A DNA stretch of 64,000 nt from Larix kaempferi (Eukaryota; Streptophyta; Pinopsida; Pinales; Pinaceae). Positions within the stretch are counted from its first letter, which is position 1. Each line of letters begins with the position of its first letter. Shown here one piece after another: positions 1-11,513 of this stretch. The notes under the pieces are model-generated. The model was not told the origin of the DNA and ran no database searches. It saw only the letters and a list, made by a program, of their open reading frames with translations. Location of the stretch: contig BSBM01000602.1 of assembly GCA_027924585.1 (NCBI GenBank), forward strand, positions 10,167,501 through 10,231,500, given 5' to 3'. A program made the position numbers and the translations under genes.

Positions 1-870
1 TAAATGCAAAGATGATCAGAAACTTGGCGTTAAAATCTTTGTTCCTACCGCTATGGATCGGAGTCAGATATATAAAATAAATGATCTCACAGAGATCTCC
101 AGACTGGTGTTAACGCCGTTTCTAGCAGAGACAGAGTTTTTAAAGGAAAACAACGCAATCTCACAGCGATGCATGGTTGGTGTCAATAAAAACATAACCA
201 AAAATTCAATGACAACCGAGATCCCAACCCTCGAAGTAGAGAGTAGTGATCTGCGATGTTAGCATACTAGAGCGATCTATGTTTTCATTCGGTAGGCCGT
301 AAAACCTAACCACAAATTCAAATAACAACCGAAATCTTGAGAGATCAGCGACATTGGCTACAGCAGTGTTTTCTTATTCAGCATACTAAAAAGGGATACA
401 AAAAAAAAAAAAAAATACGTAAGAACTATGCTGTTATTCGTCCACACAAGATCCTCAACAACCTACAGGAAATTAGCAAATTTCCGAGCATTCACGTCTT
501 TCTTTCAAAATCCGAAACAGAGGTATGAAAATGCATAAAACTATGCTGCGATTCATCCCCACAGGATCTCGACAGCCTACAAGACATGAACATTTTTCAA
601 GCCTTCCTGCTTTTCTTCAAAATACCAAATGAATATCCTTCCGATCTGGATCCATCCTCAAACATAAAAATATACATAAAACAACGTTGCTGATCCTTCT
701 CCACTGAGATCGATCCCCAATATTCAAACTCAGTTTTTAATAAAAGAAAAACAGTCACACAATCTGCATTGGTTTTTATCTTCTCCACTGAGAGCGAACC
801 CCTACATTCAAACCCGTTTTCAATAAAGAAATACAGTCAACCAATTTGCATTGGTTTGATCTTCTCCACC

Positions 871-1278
871 GAGATCAATCCCCTACATTCATACTCGTTT
901 TTCAATAAAGAAAATACAGTTAATCAAATCGCCTTCAGAAATTAATCTACGAAAGGCAGCATTCAAAATACGGTGGTCAATTCTGTCAATAACAAAGTAC
1001 AAATACGAGATCAATCCCCTACATTCATACTCGTTTTTCGATAAAGAAAATACAGTTAATCAAATCGCCTTCAGAAATTAATCTACGAAAGGCAGCATTC
1101 AAAATACGGTGGTCAATTCTGTCGATAACAAAGTACAAAGACGAGATCAATCCCCTACATTCATACTCGTTTTTCGATAAAGAAAATACAGTTAATCAAA
1201 TCGCCTTCAGAAATTAATCTACGAAAGGCAGCATTCAAAATACGGTGGTCAATTCTGTCGATAACAAAGTACAAAGAT
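871..1278. repeat. 136-bp tandem repeat, three copies
   Basis: Three near-identical units begin at 871, 1007 and 1143, each opening with GAGATCAATCCCCTACATTC and running into AATACGGTGGTCAATTCTGT. A more diverged, shorter-period version of the opening motif (about 80 bp) lies upstream around 700-870. The array sits inside the putative LTR, and it accounts for the short minus-strand open frame at 1161-1487, which is not a gene. Confidence 0.9.
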
Positions 1279-1664
1279 CTCCCCCTTTTCTTTTCCGCTG
1301 CTCCCATATATATCTCTAACGTGAACAGATCCCTTCTCTCCCGCAGTGATCTCCACTCTCGCCCCTTCTTCACCACTGCGTGACATGTGTAAAGAATTAA
1401 CTCCACCAATACTTCCATCACGCGACACAAGGCCAGGTATTGGCGGGTCGACCAGTCATGGGGACAAACTCGCATAAATCTCTCCAAGACTAACTGCCCC
1501 TCACTTAGTTATTTTGGTGACCATGTCTAGTTTTACATCGAGAATATAACCTTTAATATCAAAGGTTATTACATCATCATTAATTTCAATAATGATTTTA
1601 CTAGTACCATAGCCACCATATCGATCATTGTGTTTATAAGTCATACATACAAAATATGTATAAG

Positions 1665-1666
<2 letters not shown>

Positions 1667-1698
<32 letters not shown>
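1667..1698. repeat. AT dinucleotide microsatellite
   Basis: An uninterrupted AT run of roughly 16 units. The flanks 1500-1660 and 1700-2175 are AT-rich with no coding signal. Confidence 0.9.
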
Positions 1699-1700
<2 letters not shown>

Positions 1701-2175
1701 TAAAGTCTTTTAACCTTATTCTTTATTTGCTAAGGTTAACTCCTTCCATAACTCAGTCTTTGCCCTTTATATTTATATATTTAAACATGAATAATTTATA
1801 CGTTTATTCCACATATAATTATGACTAGTTACGCCAAACATCCATAGATATTCTTTTGTTTATTTTATAGTATAACTTACAACCAGGTATACTATTAATC
1901 GAGTGTATTAATAGTTTGTACTAAAATCCATAATATGAATTAATAACTCGTGGTCCAGTATAATAACATATTAATTATTTGGATGAACTCCCCAAATATT
2001 TAAATTAGTAAGTTAAGTCTCATTTTCACTTTATTGTACTCTCTAGCACTATCTCTCGGCATATAGTTAAATAAAAGTAAATAGGATAATCTATCTGAAA
2101 TTTATCCATAGCATGCCACGTTATGGTAAAATCGATTATATTTACAAAATGAGTGCATAAAGGAGGGGTATTACA

Positions 2176-4030
2176 GTAGCTCCTCGTTAGGTATTCCCTT
2201 GGTTAATGCATACACGATTCATCTTTGTTTTAATTTCCTTTACCATGAATTACCAAATCAAAAGCAATTAATGAAAAAATAATTTGCCTATGGTTTTATG
2301 GTCAATATGTCGAGGTGGGTTGGGATGGATTCGACCTCGATCTTCCCAATTTAATCAATTACCCCACAGTTATTGTGTTAAGTATCATAGATTCGATTAT
2401 GTGGGCCTCATTGGAAATAGTCAAAATTTTCTTTACTTTTTGGCATTAGATCATTACAATGCATTTTATTTATATGTTTGAAATATCATCTCTAAGAGGG
2501 AAGCACTCCCATGATGTGATTCAATAATCATATCATCTATTGGGAAGTCGAAGAGAGTAACAACATGTTGAGAGTATCACTATTGAGAATACGTATCAAA
2601 GATGCATTGTATTTGAAGTTGAGTTTTTTTAGGACTACGATAATGTATCATGAGTGGGGAAGTCATTGGTGAGCAAGAATGTGTCACAAGTGGGTAGGAC
2701 TTCGGGGTTGCGACATGTCACTAAAGTGTGTGACCTTGAAGTCGTGATGTGTCATGTGGGAGAATGCTTCAGATTTGTGACACATTGTGGGTAGGAATGT
2801 CTTGGATGATGCAATGTGTCGTGGGTATCCATACTTTTCCTATTCATAACTAGTCACAGAGGAAAATTCCCTCGTGTATTTGACATTTCGTGAGAGAGCG
2901 ATCTTTGGAGGATTTGGTACACCGTGAGAAAGAGTGTCTTGGGCGATGTGATGTATTATATCTGAAAATGTTTTGGAACTACAATGATGTATCACAAGAG
3001 TAGATCCATATTGATGCTACAACATGTCCCAATTAAGCATGACTCGTAGTTGTTATATGTCACATGGGAGAATATTTCATCTACGTGACAAATCGCATGT
3101 GATGAATTCTTTCAAGGCTATGATATGCCTCACGGGAAAATGCATTGGATGATGTGACATGTCACACATGGGAAAATATTTTTATGTGTGATGTGTCACA
3201 TGGGTAAAAATTTGGATGGTGTGACATGTGAGAGTATATCACAAGGGGAAAGTCTCTCAAGGATGCGACCCTGCATCACGTCATGGAGAGATAGTTATCT
3301 GTGCAATGCACAACAGATAATGGGAAGTTAGGTTCAGTTGCAACATGATTGAGTGATTATCCCATAATTCAAAACAAGCGAACACTGAACATAAAAAAAG
3401 TGGATTCAAAACAATTCTCTCTCAAGTAGAGCAAAACAAAGCTAGTGAGCCATAGAGATTATGAGGGATGAATGACCAATAAGACAAATTTTGAGAGGAT
3501 GAGTCATGCAACCAAGGATGACGAGTAAAAATATTAGAGATAAAAATTAAGGACCTGTGGATTTTCCTATGAGTAAATAAATTATGGGATGTTGTTACTT
3601 GCACAACAAATGGATACACACAATTTCTTGAAAACCCATATCAAATAAAAAAAATGTCAAACAATTAACAACAATGACAATCAATTAATAATGAATCATT
3701 TGAAAGAATATTTTAATAATAATTTAAAAATATCGATATAAACTCTTACTAACATAGGAATGCAAGGATAAGAAACAATTCAATAGTTCTTTATAATAAT
3801 ATATTGTCCAAGTGCTTAGTTAGTGTAACCACACAATTGCCTATGATAATATATCCATTTCACACCCACCATATTATGGGTTTTATAGAATGAAATATTT
3901 GTCAACAAACCCAAAAAAACCTATGTTTTTGGATTTCCTATGGTCTTCGTTATCCTAGGAACGACCAAAAAATATTTAGTCAAATATGATGTTTCGGGAT
4001 TGCCTATGATATTTTAATTGAAAAAATGCA
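2176..4030. repeat. Large direct repeat, left copy (partner 62146-64000)
   Basis: This stretch matches 62146-64000 at a constant offset of 59,970 bp. By eye there are eight substitutions (for example 2185 C/G) and no indel over 1,855 bp, about 0.4 percent. The right copy is cut by the window end, so the true length is unknown. The short frames at 2284-2481 and 3422-3619 recur in both copies but have no recognisable domain. In the left copy the sequence continues into a polypurine-like tract before 4445, so it could be the 3' internal region of an LTR element. It could also be an LTR or a segmental duplicate. Confidence 0.9.
2640..3260. repeat. Degenerate short repeats with core TGTCACATGGG
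   Basis: A loose array of 45-70 bp units sharing variants of GATGTGTCACATGGGAAAA (for example near 2745, 3060, 3125, 3160 and 3195). The same array is present at 62610-63230 in the right copy. Units are too diverged to fix one period by eye. Confidence 0.6.
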
Positions 4031-4444
4031 CTTCATTGTTCCATTTCCACGTGTTATTCAACATTGTTTACAATGGAAATGGTGCTCTTAGGTTTTGTGT
4101 TTTTTACCTTGACTATATCTAAATGTAGGTTAGGTGTACCTTTTATTATTTTAATTTTTCTTGTATTATGGACAAATCTATATTTAGAAGATTGTCTTTG
4201 CTAGAATATTGTCTTTGTTATTCTTGTATTAACCATTTACCCCTTATTTTGTTCCTATGTAAATAGAACAAGGGCTTCTCAACCCACATTTTCTAACTCA
4301 TTCTCACTATGAAAGCAACATAATCATACATGTAATGAATAAGGCATTGTTAGTAGTAGTATTTTGTTTGTTGTTCTTTCAGACACATTTTTCATGATTG
4401 CATCGAGAGAAGCGAGGTGCTCTACAACCCAGTATGGGGGAGAT
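4031..4444 (+). other. Possible 3' end of an LTR-element internal region with polypurine tract
   Basis: The stretch ends with ATGGGGGAGA at about 4435-4444 followed by TGTTGTAACG, the configuration expected of a polypurine tract abutting an LTR start. Upstream, 4250-4350 has GTAAATAGAACAAGGGC and ATGAATAAGG, which resemble a weak promoter and a polyadenylation region. No downstream LTR end could be fixed, so the LTR reading is tentative. Confidence 0.3.
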
Positions 4445-4492
4445 GTTGTAACGTTTGTTTCTAACAAAATAATTAAAAAATAATAATAAAAA

Positions 4493-4620
4493 ATTAATGT
4501 CGGCTCATAAAATAAAAAATTATGGAAAGTATTTTAAAAAAATCCATGTTGGCTCATAAAATAAAATACTATGAAAAGTAATTAAAAATTAGATGTTCGT
4601 TTATAAAATAAAAACTTAAA
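4493..4620. repeat. AT-rich tandem repeat, about 49 bp, three units
   Basis: Units are built around GGCTCATAAAATAAAA at 4502 and 4551, with a diverged third unit near 4593. The following stretch 4621-5810 shows no gene; it is AT-rich single-copy-looking sequence. Confidence 0.7.
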
Positions 4621-5814
4621 ACTTAAGCCCGGATCTATCAATCAAGAGAGATCAAATTTCTTGAGTTTAAATTTAAAAAAGAAATACACCTCAATAAATT
4701 GGATCCCTCTCGGTGCTTGATAGATACGGGTTTAAGATGGATCTATGTTGGTCTAAACCATAAGTGGAGTTATTAGGCATTGCTCCAAAATAATCTAATC
4801 ATTCATGAAATCAATTGTTTTGTCACATCATTAGTTATTCTCCACCTCATCATCTTAATATTGTAGATTTGTGTGAATAATACAAAAGGTAATGAATGAG
4901 TAAATGAATTTAAGGTAACAATTTGTGTGAATTATAAAGGTGAAATTAATACAATGTACATACCTGAAAGGGCCACTAATTGTACCCCATCCAAAATTTG
5001 TAGCTTAAATTTGGTAATATGAATCTAGGAGAGTCTAAGATATTTTCGTTTAGCCCATTCAAGCTTGAACTTATCAAGTCTCTCCTTCGAGGTAAAAATT
5101 TTCATTGGACCTCCACTATGATATTAGTCATGCATAAGCATCAGTGATGTAATACTTGGTAGTTAGGTTAACACATTATTAAGACCCACTTAAATTATTT
5201 GTATAGTAAGAAATGTGTTAGGCCCCTTTGAGTATAGGGGAGACCAAATTCAATAAGTCAAACATCATCCCTCACACACACACATATTGACTCCACACCC
5301 TACATACTCTTATATTCTTATATCTATCTTAAGTGTTGATTCCCAAAGTGGATCCTCTCGTCAAACAAAGGGGTCAATCATATATCTTTTGTTGGCATTA
5401 TTGAATCTAAAGCTCAATTTTGTAATATATATATATTTTTATGGAAGAGCAGCACTAGGGCCTTTACATTTTCTTGATATCTATATAAAAGACTGTGTAG
5501 GAGTTATGTAGTGGAATAGAATACGAGATATGAAAAAGAGATTTGCATGCCTCTTATATAGCATTATTTTTATTATAAAAGAAGTTTCTTCAAGAACTTC
5601 CCAAATGTTTTTAAACATCTACATAATGTATTTTTTGTTCACTTTAAATAATAATTACAAATTTTATCTATGAAAAAAATATCTACTTCAGTCTTAAACT
5701 TGGAAGCTCTATCCAATGAGACACCCCTTAGGGCTATTCCAAGCAAATATGTTACTTGAATAAATATAAATTTAATGGTTAATATTTAAATATGCATACA
5801 TGCAATTAGTATTA

Positions 5815-6060
5815 CATGATATCTAGACACTGAAGTAATATGTATCAAAAACCCCTAAAATGTTTCATCTTCATAATTGTTTTGCCTTCACACATGTTTT
5901 CATTTTCATAATATTGCCTTCTTAGTTATTTTCATATAATTTTTTTTTATATAATAATGTCCATAGAAGTTAGAACCATAAAAAAATATTGATCCAAAAC
6001 TACAAGATGAAACATTTTAGGGGTTTTTGATACATATTATTTCAGTGTCTAGATATCATG
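5815..6060. repeat. Foldback structure with 57-bp inverted arms
   Basis: 5815-5871 and 6004-6060 are reverse complements with one mismatch, around a loop of about 130 bp. The arms contain ATATCTAGACACTGAAGTAA and its complement. The loop sequence (5879-6003) is repeated directly just outside the right arm at 6060-6183 with an indel. No TIR-type transposase or clear target duplication is visible. It may be a MITE-like remnant or the product of a rearranged inverted duplication. Confidence 0.8.
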
Positions 6061-6183
6061 TTTTGCCTTCACACATGTTTTCATTTTCATAATATTGCCT
6101 TCTTAGTTATTTTCAAATAATTTTTTTTATATAATAATGTCCATAGAAGTTAGAACCATAAAAAAATATTGATCCAAAACTAC
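5879..6183. repeat. Direct repeat of about 125 bp (5879-6003 and 6060-6183)
   Basis: Both copies start GTTTTGCCTTCACACATG and end GATCCAAAACTAC, at more than 95 percent identity by eye. The copies flank the right arm of the foldback described at 5815-6060. Confidence 0.85.
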
Positions 6184-6902
6184 ATTTAACAAAAGCTTTT
6201 TTATATAAAATTAAAATTTCCAAATGAATTATGATTAACCTTTACCAAATTCATAATATTGTTTTCTTGCATATTTTCAAATATTTTTTTTCGAAGAGTT
6301 ACATTTAACCGGAGTTATATATATATATATATCCAGAGCTGCATTTAACAAGAATTTTTTTACATAAAATTAAAATTTCCCATTAGATCAGGGATAACCC
6401 TTACCAAATTCATAATTTAAATTAATACATGGATGATGTGGTCGTTGGATGTGCAAATATGTAAAGTAAATTCAAAATGAAAGCTGTCAGCAAACGGTTG
6501 ATCATAACAGATTACAATGATGCCATCAAACGGTTCAATTTGAAATGCACGTTGTCCGTAATCATTAAGAATCATAAGCGTTTGATCATATAATAACAAA
6601 CAATGCCATCCAACCATTCAATTCGAATCTCGAGTTGAATCAACGGTTGAACTTGAATTTCTTAAATAACGTTTCAATTTGAATTTCTTAACGAATACTC
6701 CTCCCTTGCCGTTAGGTGAAAAAGCATTGGATAAAAAGCATCTTTTCAAGGGTCTCTTTCTCGTAATGTAATTGGTTCAACTTGAATTCTTAAAATAACA
6801 TCTTGCCGTTGGATAAAAAGCATCTTTTCTAGGGTCTCTTTATGGTAATGTAATTTAGAGTTGAGCGTTAAAGATTGGACGTGGAAGAACACAGTGACAG
6901 CC
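6184..6902 (+). other. Non-coding region upstream of the aquaporin-like gene piece
   Basis: AT-rich, with repeated phrases. The stretch TTGGATAAAAAGCATCTTTT occurs at about 6727 and 6805, so an approximately 80-bp unit is duplicated. GC content rises just before the candidate start codon at 6903. This is where a promoter and 5' leader would lie, but no TATA box can be assigned with confidence. Confidence 0.35.
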
Positions 6903-8172
6903 ATGGCGGGAGACTCTCGGAGGTCCATATCAGGGCTCTCCTTCAGCTGTAGTACCCAAAACAGCGTCCAACGTTATATTTGTAATGGATTGTTCGGAAG
7001 TTTATACAGCCTGCGAGGTAGCTTGGGAATTTCTATCTTTCTGAGTTACGTAGGATTTATTACATCCCCAAGAACCTCTGGTAATGATCTCTCAGCTTCT
7101 CTGATTGTAAATTCTCGCCATGATTCCTGATTTTTATGTTGGGATCAGTTTATTCTGAGTCTGATTATTGTTCAGCGTCGCATTATTTCATTTCCATCTA
7201 TTGCTTTATGCTTTGATTGACCTAATAGACTATAATACTTTTATTTAGATTCCCTTCCTATCATGATCTCAACGAAATTGATTTCTGGTGGAGAAATGGA
7301 CGCCGAGAGCGATTCAAATCAGCTACTGAGCATTTCTAGCCAAGAAATTGAAGAACAAGAGGATGGAAAAGTTAAGGAAGGTTCTCTAAATTCTATATTA
7401 GCACTGCCCCAGTGGCTGCATGGATTTTGTTTCTCCTACTCTCGTTCAAAAGGTATGCCTTCTGCTATTCCGTCTCAGTCTAGACTATCATATATCAGAG
7501 ATTATTAAGCTTTGAATATGAAAAAGAGAATCTCCATGGCAGAATTTCAATAGTTGTTTTTTTTAACTCTGGAAGCTTTGGATTCAGAATAAAAAAACGC
7601 CAAGGTTAAATTTCAATGCCTGTCTTTTACCCTCTATATTTACTCTTTTGATACATTGAACATTCAGTAAAATAAGGGCATGCATTTTCACCAGAACAAT
7701 GTTTTTATCAACAAATTATTTGTTAAACGGTTCTTACTGGTTTGGATTCAGGACCTTCATACTAACAGTTCAGTTCAAATCCAATTTTCTGTAGAATCCA
7801 ATTATTTTGTGTTTAATATTAAAAAAAAAACCTCCCTCATCAACATGTGAACAAACGACCTTAATAAAATACTTCATCGGCTTATCTGTTAACTATGCAG
7901 TCTGATAACAGCAGACCTTAATAAAATACTTCATCGGCTTATCTGTTAACTATGCAGTCTGATAACAGCAGAGACCATTTCGACCTTTATTCTGGTTTTT
8001 GTAACATGCGGTTCCTCAGTAATGGATCACAGCAGTCGGCCTTTAATTTCAGAACTTGGGGGTTCTGTGGCTTTTGGTCTGATAGTGACAGTCATGATAT
8101 ATTCTGTTGGCCACATTTCTGGAGCTCATATGAATCCTGCAGTTACCATTGCATTTGCAACAGTCACTATAA
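6903..8172 (+). pseudogene. NIP-type aquaporin, 5' part only (three exon-like blocks, truncated)
   Basis: The third block (7969-about 8172) encodes the first transmembrane helices of a nodulin-26-like (NIP) major intrinsic protein. It has [20 protein letters not shown], then [20 protein letters not shown], then [18 protein letters not shown], with the first NPA box at 8133-8141. NIPs are membrane channels for water and small neutral solutes. Block two (7249-7452) would give a hydrophilic N-terminal tail (MDAESDSNQ, EEQEDGKVKEG). It ends at a GT donor in phase 1, and splicing to the AG at 7967-7968 keeps the frame open. Block one (6903-7080, Met at 6903, GT at 7081) joins block two (acceptor AG at 7247-7248) in frame, but I do not recognise its product. 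Helices 3-6 and the second NPA box were not found downstream, and no clear donor follows 8172. It is therefore a broken gene or one whose remaining exons lie elsewhere. The family call is solid; the exon model is inferred. Confidence 0.7.
7858..7972. repeat. 57-bp tandem duplication spanning the intron/exon junction
   Basis: The unit containing TTAATAAAATACTTCATCGG, GTTAACTATGCAG and TCTGATAACAGCAG occurs twice in tandem (starts at 7861 and 7918 are equivalent). Each copy carries possible AG acceptor sites, so the aquaporin-like exon has duplicated 3' splice sites. Confidence 0.9.
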
Positions 8173-8470
8173 GATTAACTTGTTTAGTAGAATGACAATT
8201 TTCTAGGTCTGGGATAAGGAGCTTTCAGTTTTTTGTTTTTAATTACTCAGATCGCTTATTTTTTCCAGACCCACTGAAATCTTGAATCTAAGGTTCTTGA
8301 GGTTCAATACTTCCTTTCATATTTGGTATACTGAAATGCTGTACATCACAGTAATAATGAATTGCCTTGAAATGCTGCACATCACAGTAATAATGATTGC
8401 CTTGAAATTATATTAATCTTTCTTTTATGACAAAAGATAATGGAAACCGAATTACGCTAATATGTTGCAG

Positions 8471-8582
8471 ATTCCCTGAAATGTTGTATCCCTCGCAATT
8501 CCAATGGAAATGTTGCTTTGCGTGGACAATGAGAATTTCGATCGAAAAGAAGCAGAGGCTAAGTACAAAAACTGTGTATCGA
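8471..8582 (+). other. Exon-like block, first copy (unrecognised)
   Basis: A TTGCAG acceptor-like site at about 8470 is followed by an open stretch readable as FPEMLYPSQFQWK and, in another frame, as DRKEAEAKYKN. It ends near a GGTTAGTGA donor-like site. A second copy lies at 9173-9300. I do not recognise the protein. It is not the next NIP exon, so it may belong to another gene or an older duplication of the locus. Confidence 0.35.
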
Positions 8583-8970
8583 GGTTAGTGATTTGTTATC
8601 TACATGTTCTGATTTGTTATTTGTTATCTACATGTTTTGATTTGTGATTTGTAATTAATATTTGTAATAACTTCTACATTTTCTGATTGAATAGTAATTT
8701 ATAATAATTTCATTGATTTCCACTAAAACCCTTTTCAATGATCATCCTAATCTTGTCTAATGTTCGATTTCCTTCATTACTAGATGGTAATCTCCTGAGT
8801 AAATCCTAAATTTTGAATGAATCAATCAGGAAAATAGTTATAGTTTTTTTACTGTAAGAAGTTTATATAGAACAATAATGTTCATGTTGTAATTCTTGCA
8901 CAACCTCTAATCAATGTTTCATACCCACGGAAATCTCATTCTAAGGTTCGTGATGTTCAATATTCCCTTT

Positions 8971-9165
8971 CATATTTTGTATACATCACAGTAATAATGA
9001 ATCTCCTTGAAATTATATTAATCTTTCTTTTATGACATATTTTGTATACATCACATTAATAATGAATCTCCTTGAAATTATATTAATCTTTCTTTTATGA
9101 CATATTTTGTATACATCACAGTAATAATGAATCTCCTTGAAATTATATTAATCTTTGTTTTATGA
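8971..9165. repeat. 65-bp tandem repeat, three copies
   Basis: Units begin at 8971, 9036 and 9101 with CATATTTTGTATACATCACA and run through TCTCCTTGAAATTATATTAA. A related unit occurs near 8335-8430, upstream of the first exon-like block, so the repeat belongs to the duplicated flank. Confidence 0.9.
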
Positions 9166-9172
9166 CTTTGCA

Positions 9173-9300
9173 GATTACCTGAAATGGTGTATCCCTCGCA
9201 ATTCGAATGGAAATGTGTCAGGATGAATTTGAATCACAGTGGGTAAGAAGAATTTAAGGTGGCAAGAAGCAGAGGCTAAGTACAAAAATGGTGTATCCAG
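9173..9300 (+). other. Exon-like block, second copy (unrecognised)
   Basis: A diverged duplicate of 8471-8582. It opens after TTTGCAG with LPEMVYPSQFEWK and contains WQEAEAKYKNGVSR in a different frame, followed by GGTTAGTGA. The two reading phases are not continuous, so the block is decayed or wrongly phased. The downstream flank (TGATTTG, CTACATGT, TTCTGATT) is shared with the first copy. Confidence 0.35.
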
Positions 9301-11513
9301 GTTAGTGATTTGCTATCTTCATGTTCTGATTTGGATTAATATATATAATAACTTCTACATGTGTTCTGATTGGATAATAATTCATAATAATTTCCTTATA
9401 CCAAGGTTCGATTTCCTTCATTACCAGATGATAATCTCCTGGGTAAATCCTTTTTCTATTCTTTTGGTTCAATCATATATGCGAAGTGCAGGGTTTATTT
9501 TGTTTATAGAGTAAAAATAAAACATAATCTCTATGAGTTTTAATGAACTCTTGGTTTTAATCTTGGATAAATTTGTAAAGTATTGTTGATTTTTGCAGGT
9601 AGTGTTCAAAAGTGTTATAGAGTTAAAACGTATTGTAGTGTAATAAGAGGTTGCATGTTCTTCTTAATAGTTGGGCTTCTGTTAGTTCTAATTAGTATTG
9701 GGTACTATATTTTGGGTTTTTTTTCGTCAAAAATGCTTAAAAGTGCGAGGAAAAAATGAGTAAAGTTGAAACTGGGTGATCGGGAAAAAATGAGTAGATT
9801 TTTCTACAAGAGAAAGGATGTGGAAAATGAAACCAAGAGAAACATACTTTCCTCCATTTCAGGTATTTATTTAATTGATTAATATCATTTATGATCAAAA
9901 GGTAGTGGGTTCGATTTCCTTAGAATGGCGTCGCTGGGCAGAGCTGTCATGAGAGCTCATTAAACCATTGTATTGATTCTGTTATCTTATTATCATGACC
10001 TGTGGTCGTTAAGGCCTAAACATTAACCGTTAGATTCCCAGAAAAAGGAAAAAGGCGTTCTGAATAAATATCAGTGCCATTCATCTCAGCATTATTAAAT
10101 TGTATTTGTCTATACAATATAATTGGCATGGGTTTACCATGCCAGAGGAGAGGATTACTGCCTTACTGTAATTTTGCAGCTATATTTAACGACATTCAAG
10201 CAGACAAGCTTTCTGCTTCCATTTAAATAATTTAATATATTTGCCCCAAGGACGTCATCCTCGTCCTCGTCTTAAAATCTTAGAAATTATTTTCATCTTA
10301 ATACAAGCTACTATGACTATATTTTTTCTCGTTGTCGTTGTTATTATCATATCAGGCAAAAACACAGATCAAACAAACCTATTAAAAAAATTAAATAAAA
10401 ACATATAATTCATTTTGATATTATGTATCCACCCACTAAGGAAATGTTTATGGTATGGTAGTATGCATATACACACAACAATATCTCCTTTGCCTTAAAA
10501 GGTAATAATTAATAAGAAAAAAATACACAACCACTCCACACAGTCTTTTTTGGAGCTTTTCCAGCTAGCACCCGATTTAGGCATTCTTCTGAAGCCATCC
10601 TACCTCCCGATTTAGGCACCCCAACTGGATCTGATCAGATAGGCTGCCATGGCAATGTTATAGTGGGAGGTGTAAAAAGACACATGACAGCCCTGCCAGC
10701 CCAATGCACGAGCCCACGAGCCCACGTCGATTTTGAAAGTTTGAATTTGTTTTTTCGTGTTCCGTTTTTAAACTATTTTGTTTCAAAGAAATAGTGTTTT
10801 ACTTTTCTTTATGTGCTTTTACTGCAAATTATTGACTTTTTTGTTTTGGATGTAGTTTTCATTTTTTATGTGCTTTTACTGCGAACTATGGACTTTTTTT
10901 CTTTATGATTTAAGTTTGTGTTAACTGGTCTAACAGTTAATTAAATAATAATTATATGGATAAACTGCATATTGAAAATTTAAAAGAAATATTTATTATT
11001 GGTCAATCAATCTTTATGGTTTGAATCTTGGCTGTAATTTTCATTGTGATTTGATGGCAACTTAATACAACTTTGTTTGTCTTCAGATGCATTGTTTCGG
11101 GCATTCTACTGGATATACCGAAATCCTACTATTATTTTCGGAGGTAAAGTTTTTTAGTTCTCTTAAAAATATTAATTATTTAAATTTATTGCAAAATTTC
11201 AATTTATTTAGATATTTCAATAACAATTTGTTATAATATTTTGAGAAATTTATTTAGATATTTCAATGACAATTTGTTATAATATTTTATTTTCTCATTA
11301 TACTTAAACTTTGTTACCATTTATTATAATACTTTATTTACACATTTAGAATAAAATTTGTTATAGAATCCCTATTAAAAAAAACTTCAAACTAGTGAAA
11401 AAAAATTCAAATATATAACCTCTGCCCATTCAAATATTGTACTCCCACCAGTGTCATATCATATTGTTTTTAGAGTAATAAAAGGTATAGTCCCACAGCT
11501 GCTTAAATGCACG
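9301..11513. other. AT-rich non-coding stretch
   Basis: No gene, tRNA or recognisable element was seen. There are small local duplications only: TTTATGTGCTTTTACTGC is repeated near 10808 and 10866, and an approximately 49-bp unit with TTTATTTAGATATTTCAA is repeated near 11205 and 11250. A GC-richer patch at 10550-10740 has no open frame of note. Confidence 0.6.

Larger units (their letters stand above)
1..2175 (-). mobile_element. Terminal part of an LTR retrotransposon (LTR end at 2175), minus orientation
   Basis: No coding domain is recognisable here. The right edge reads AGGAGGGGTATTACA; on the minus strand this is TGTAATACCCCTCC, a typical start of a plant Ty3/gypsy LTR. Its first bases resemble the LTR start at 38779 (TGTAATATCCCTCC). 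Homology between the large direct repeats (2176 and 62146) stops exactly at this point, which is what an LTR element inserted into the left copy would produce. No left LTR end and no primer-binding site were found between 1 and 2175, so the element presumably continues beyond the window. The boundary is seen directly; orientation and class are inferred. Confidence 0.5.

Noticed and set aside
1161-1487. 108-codon minus-strand open frame
   Set aside because: It lies over the 136-bp tandem repeat and its flank, resembles no protein and has no start context; best explained by chance.
2284-2481. Short frame repeated in both large direct-repeat copies (also 62254-62451)
   Set aside because: Its presence in two copies only reflects the DNA duplication; no domain, and surrounding frames are closed.
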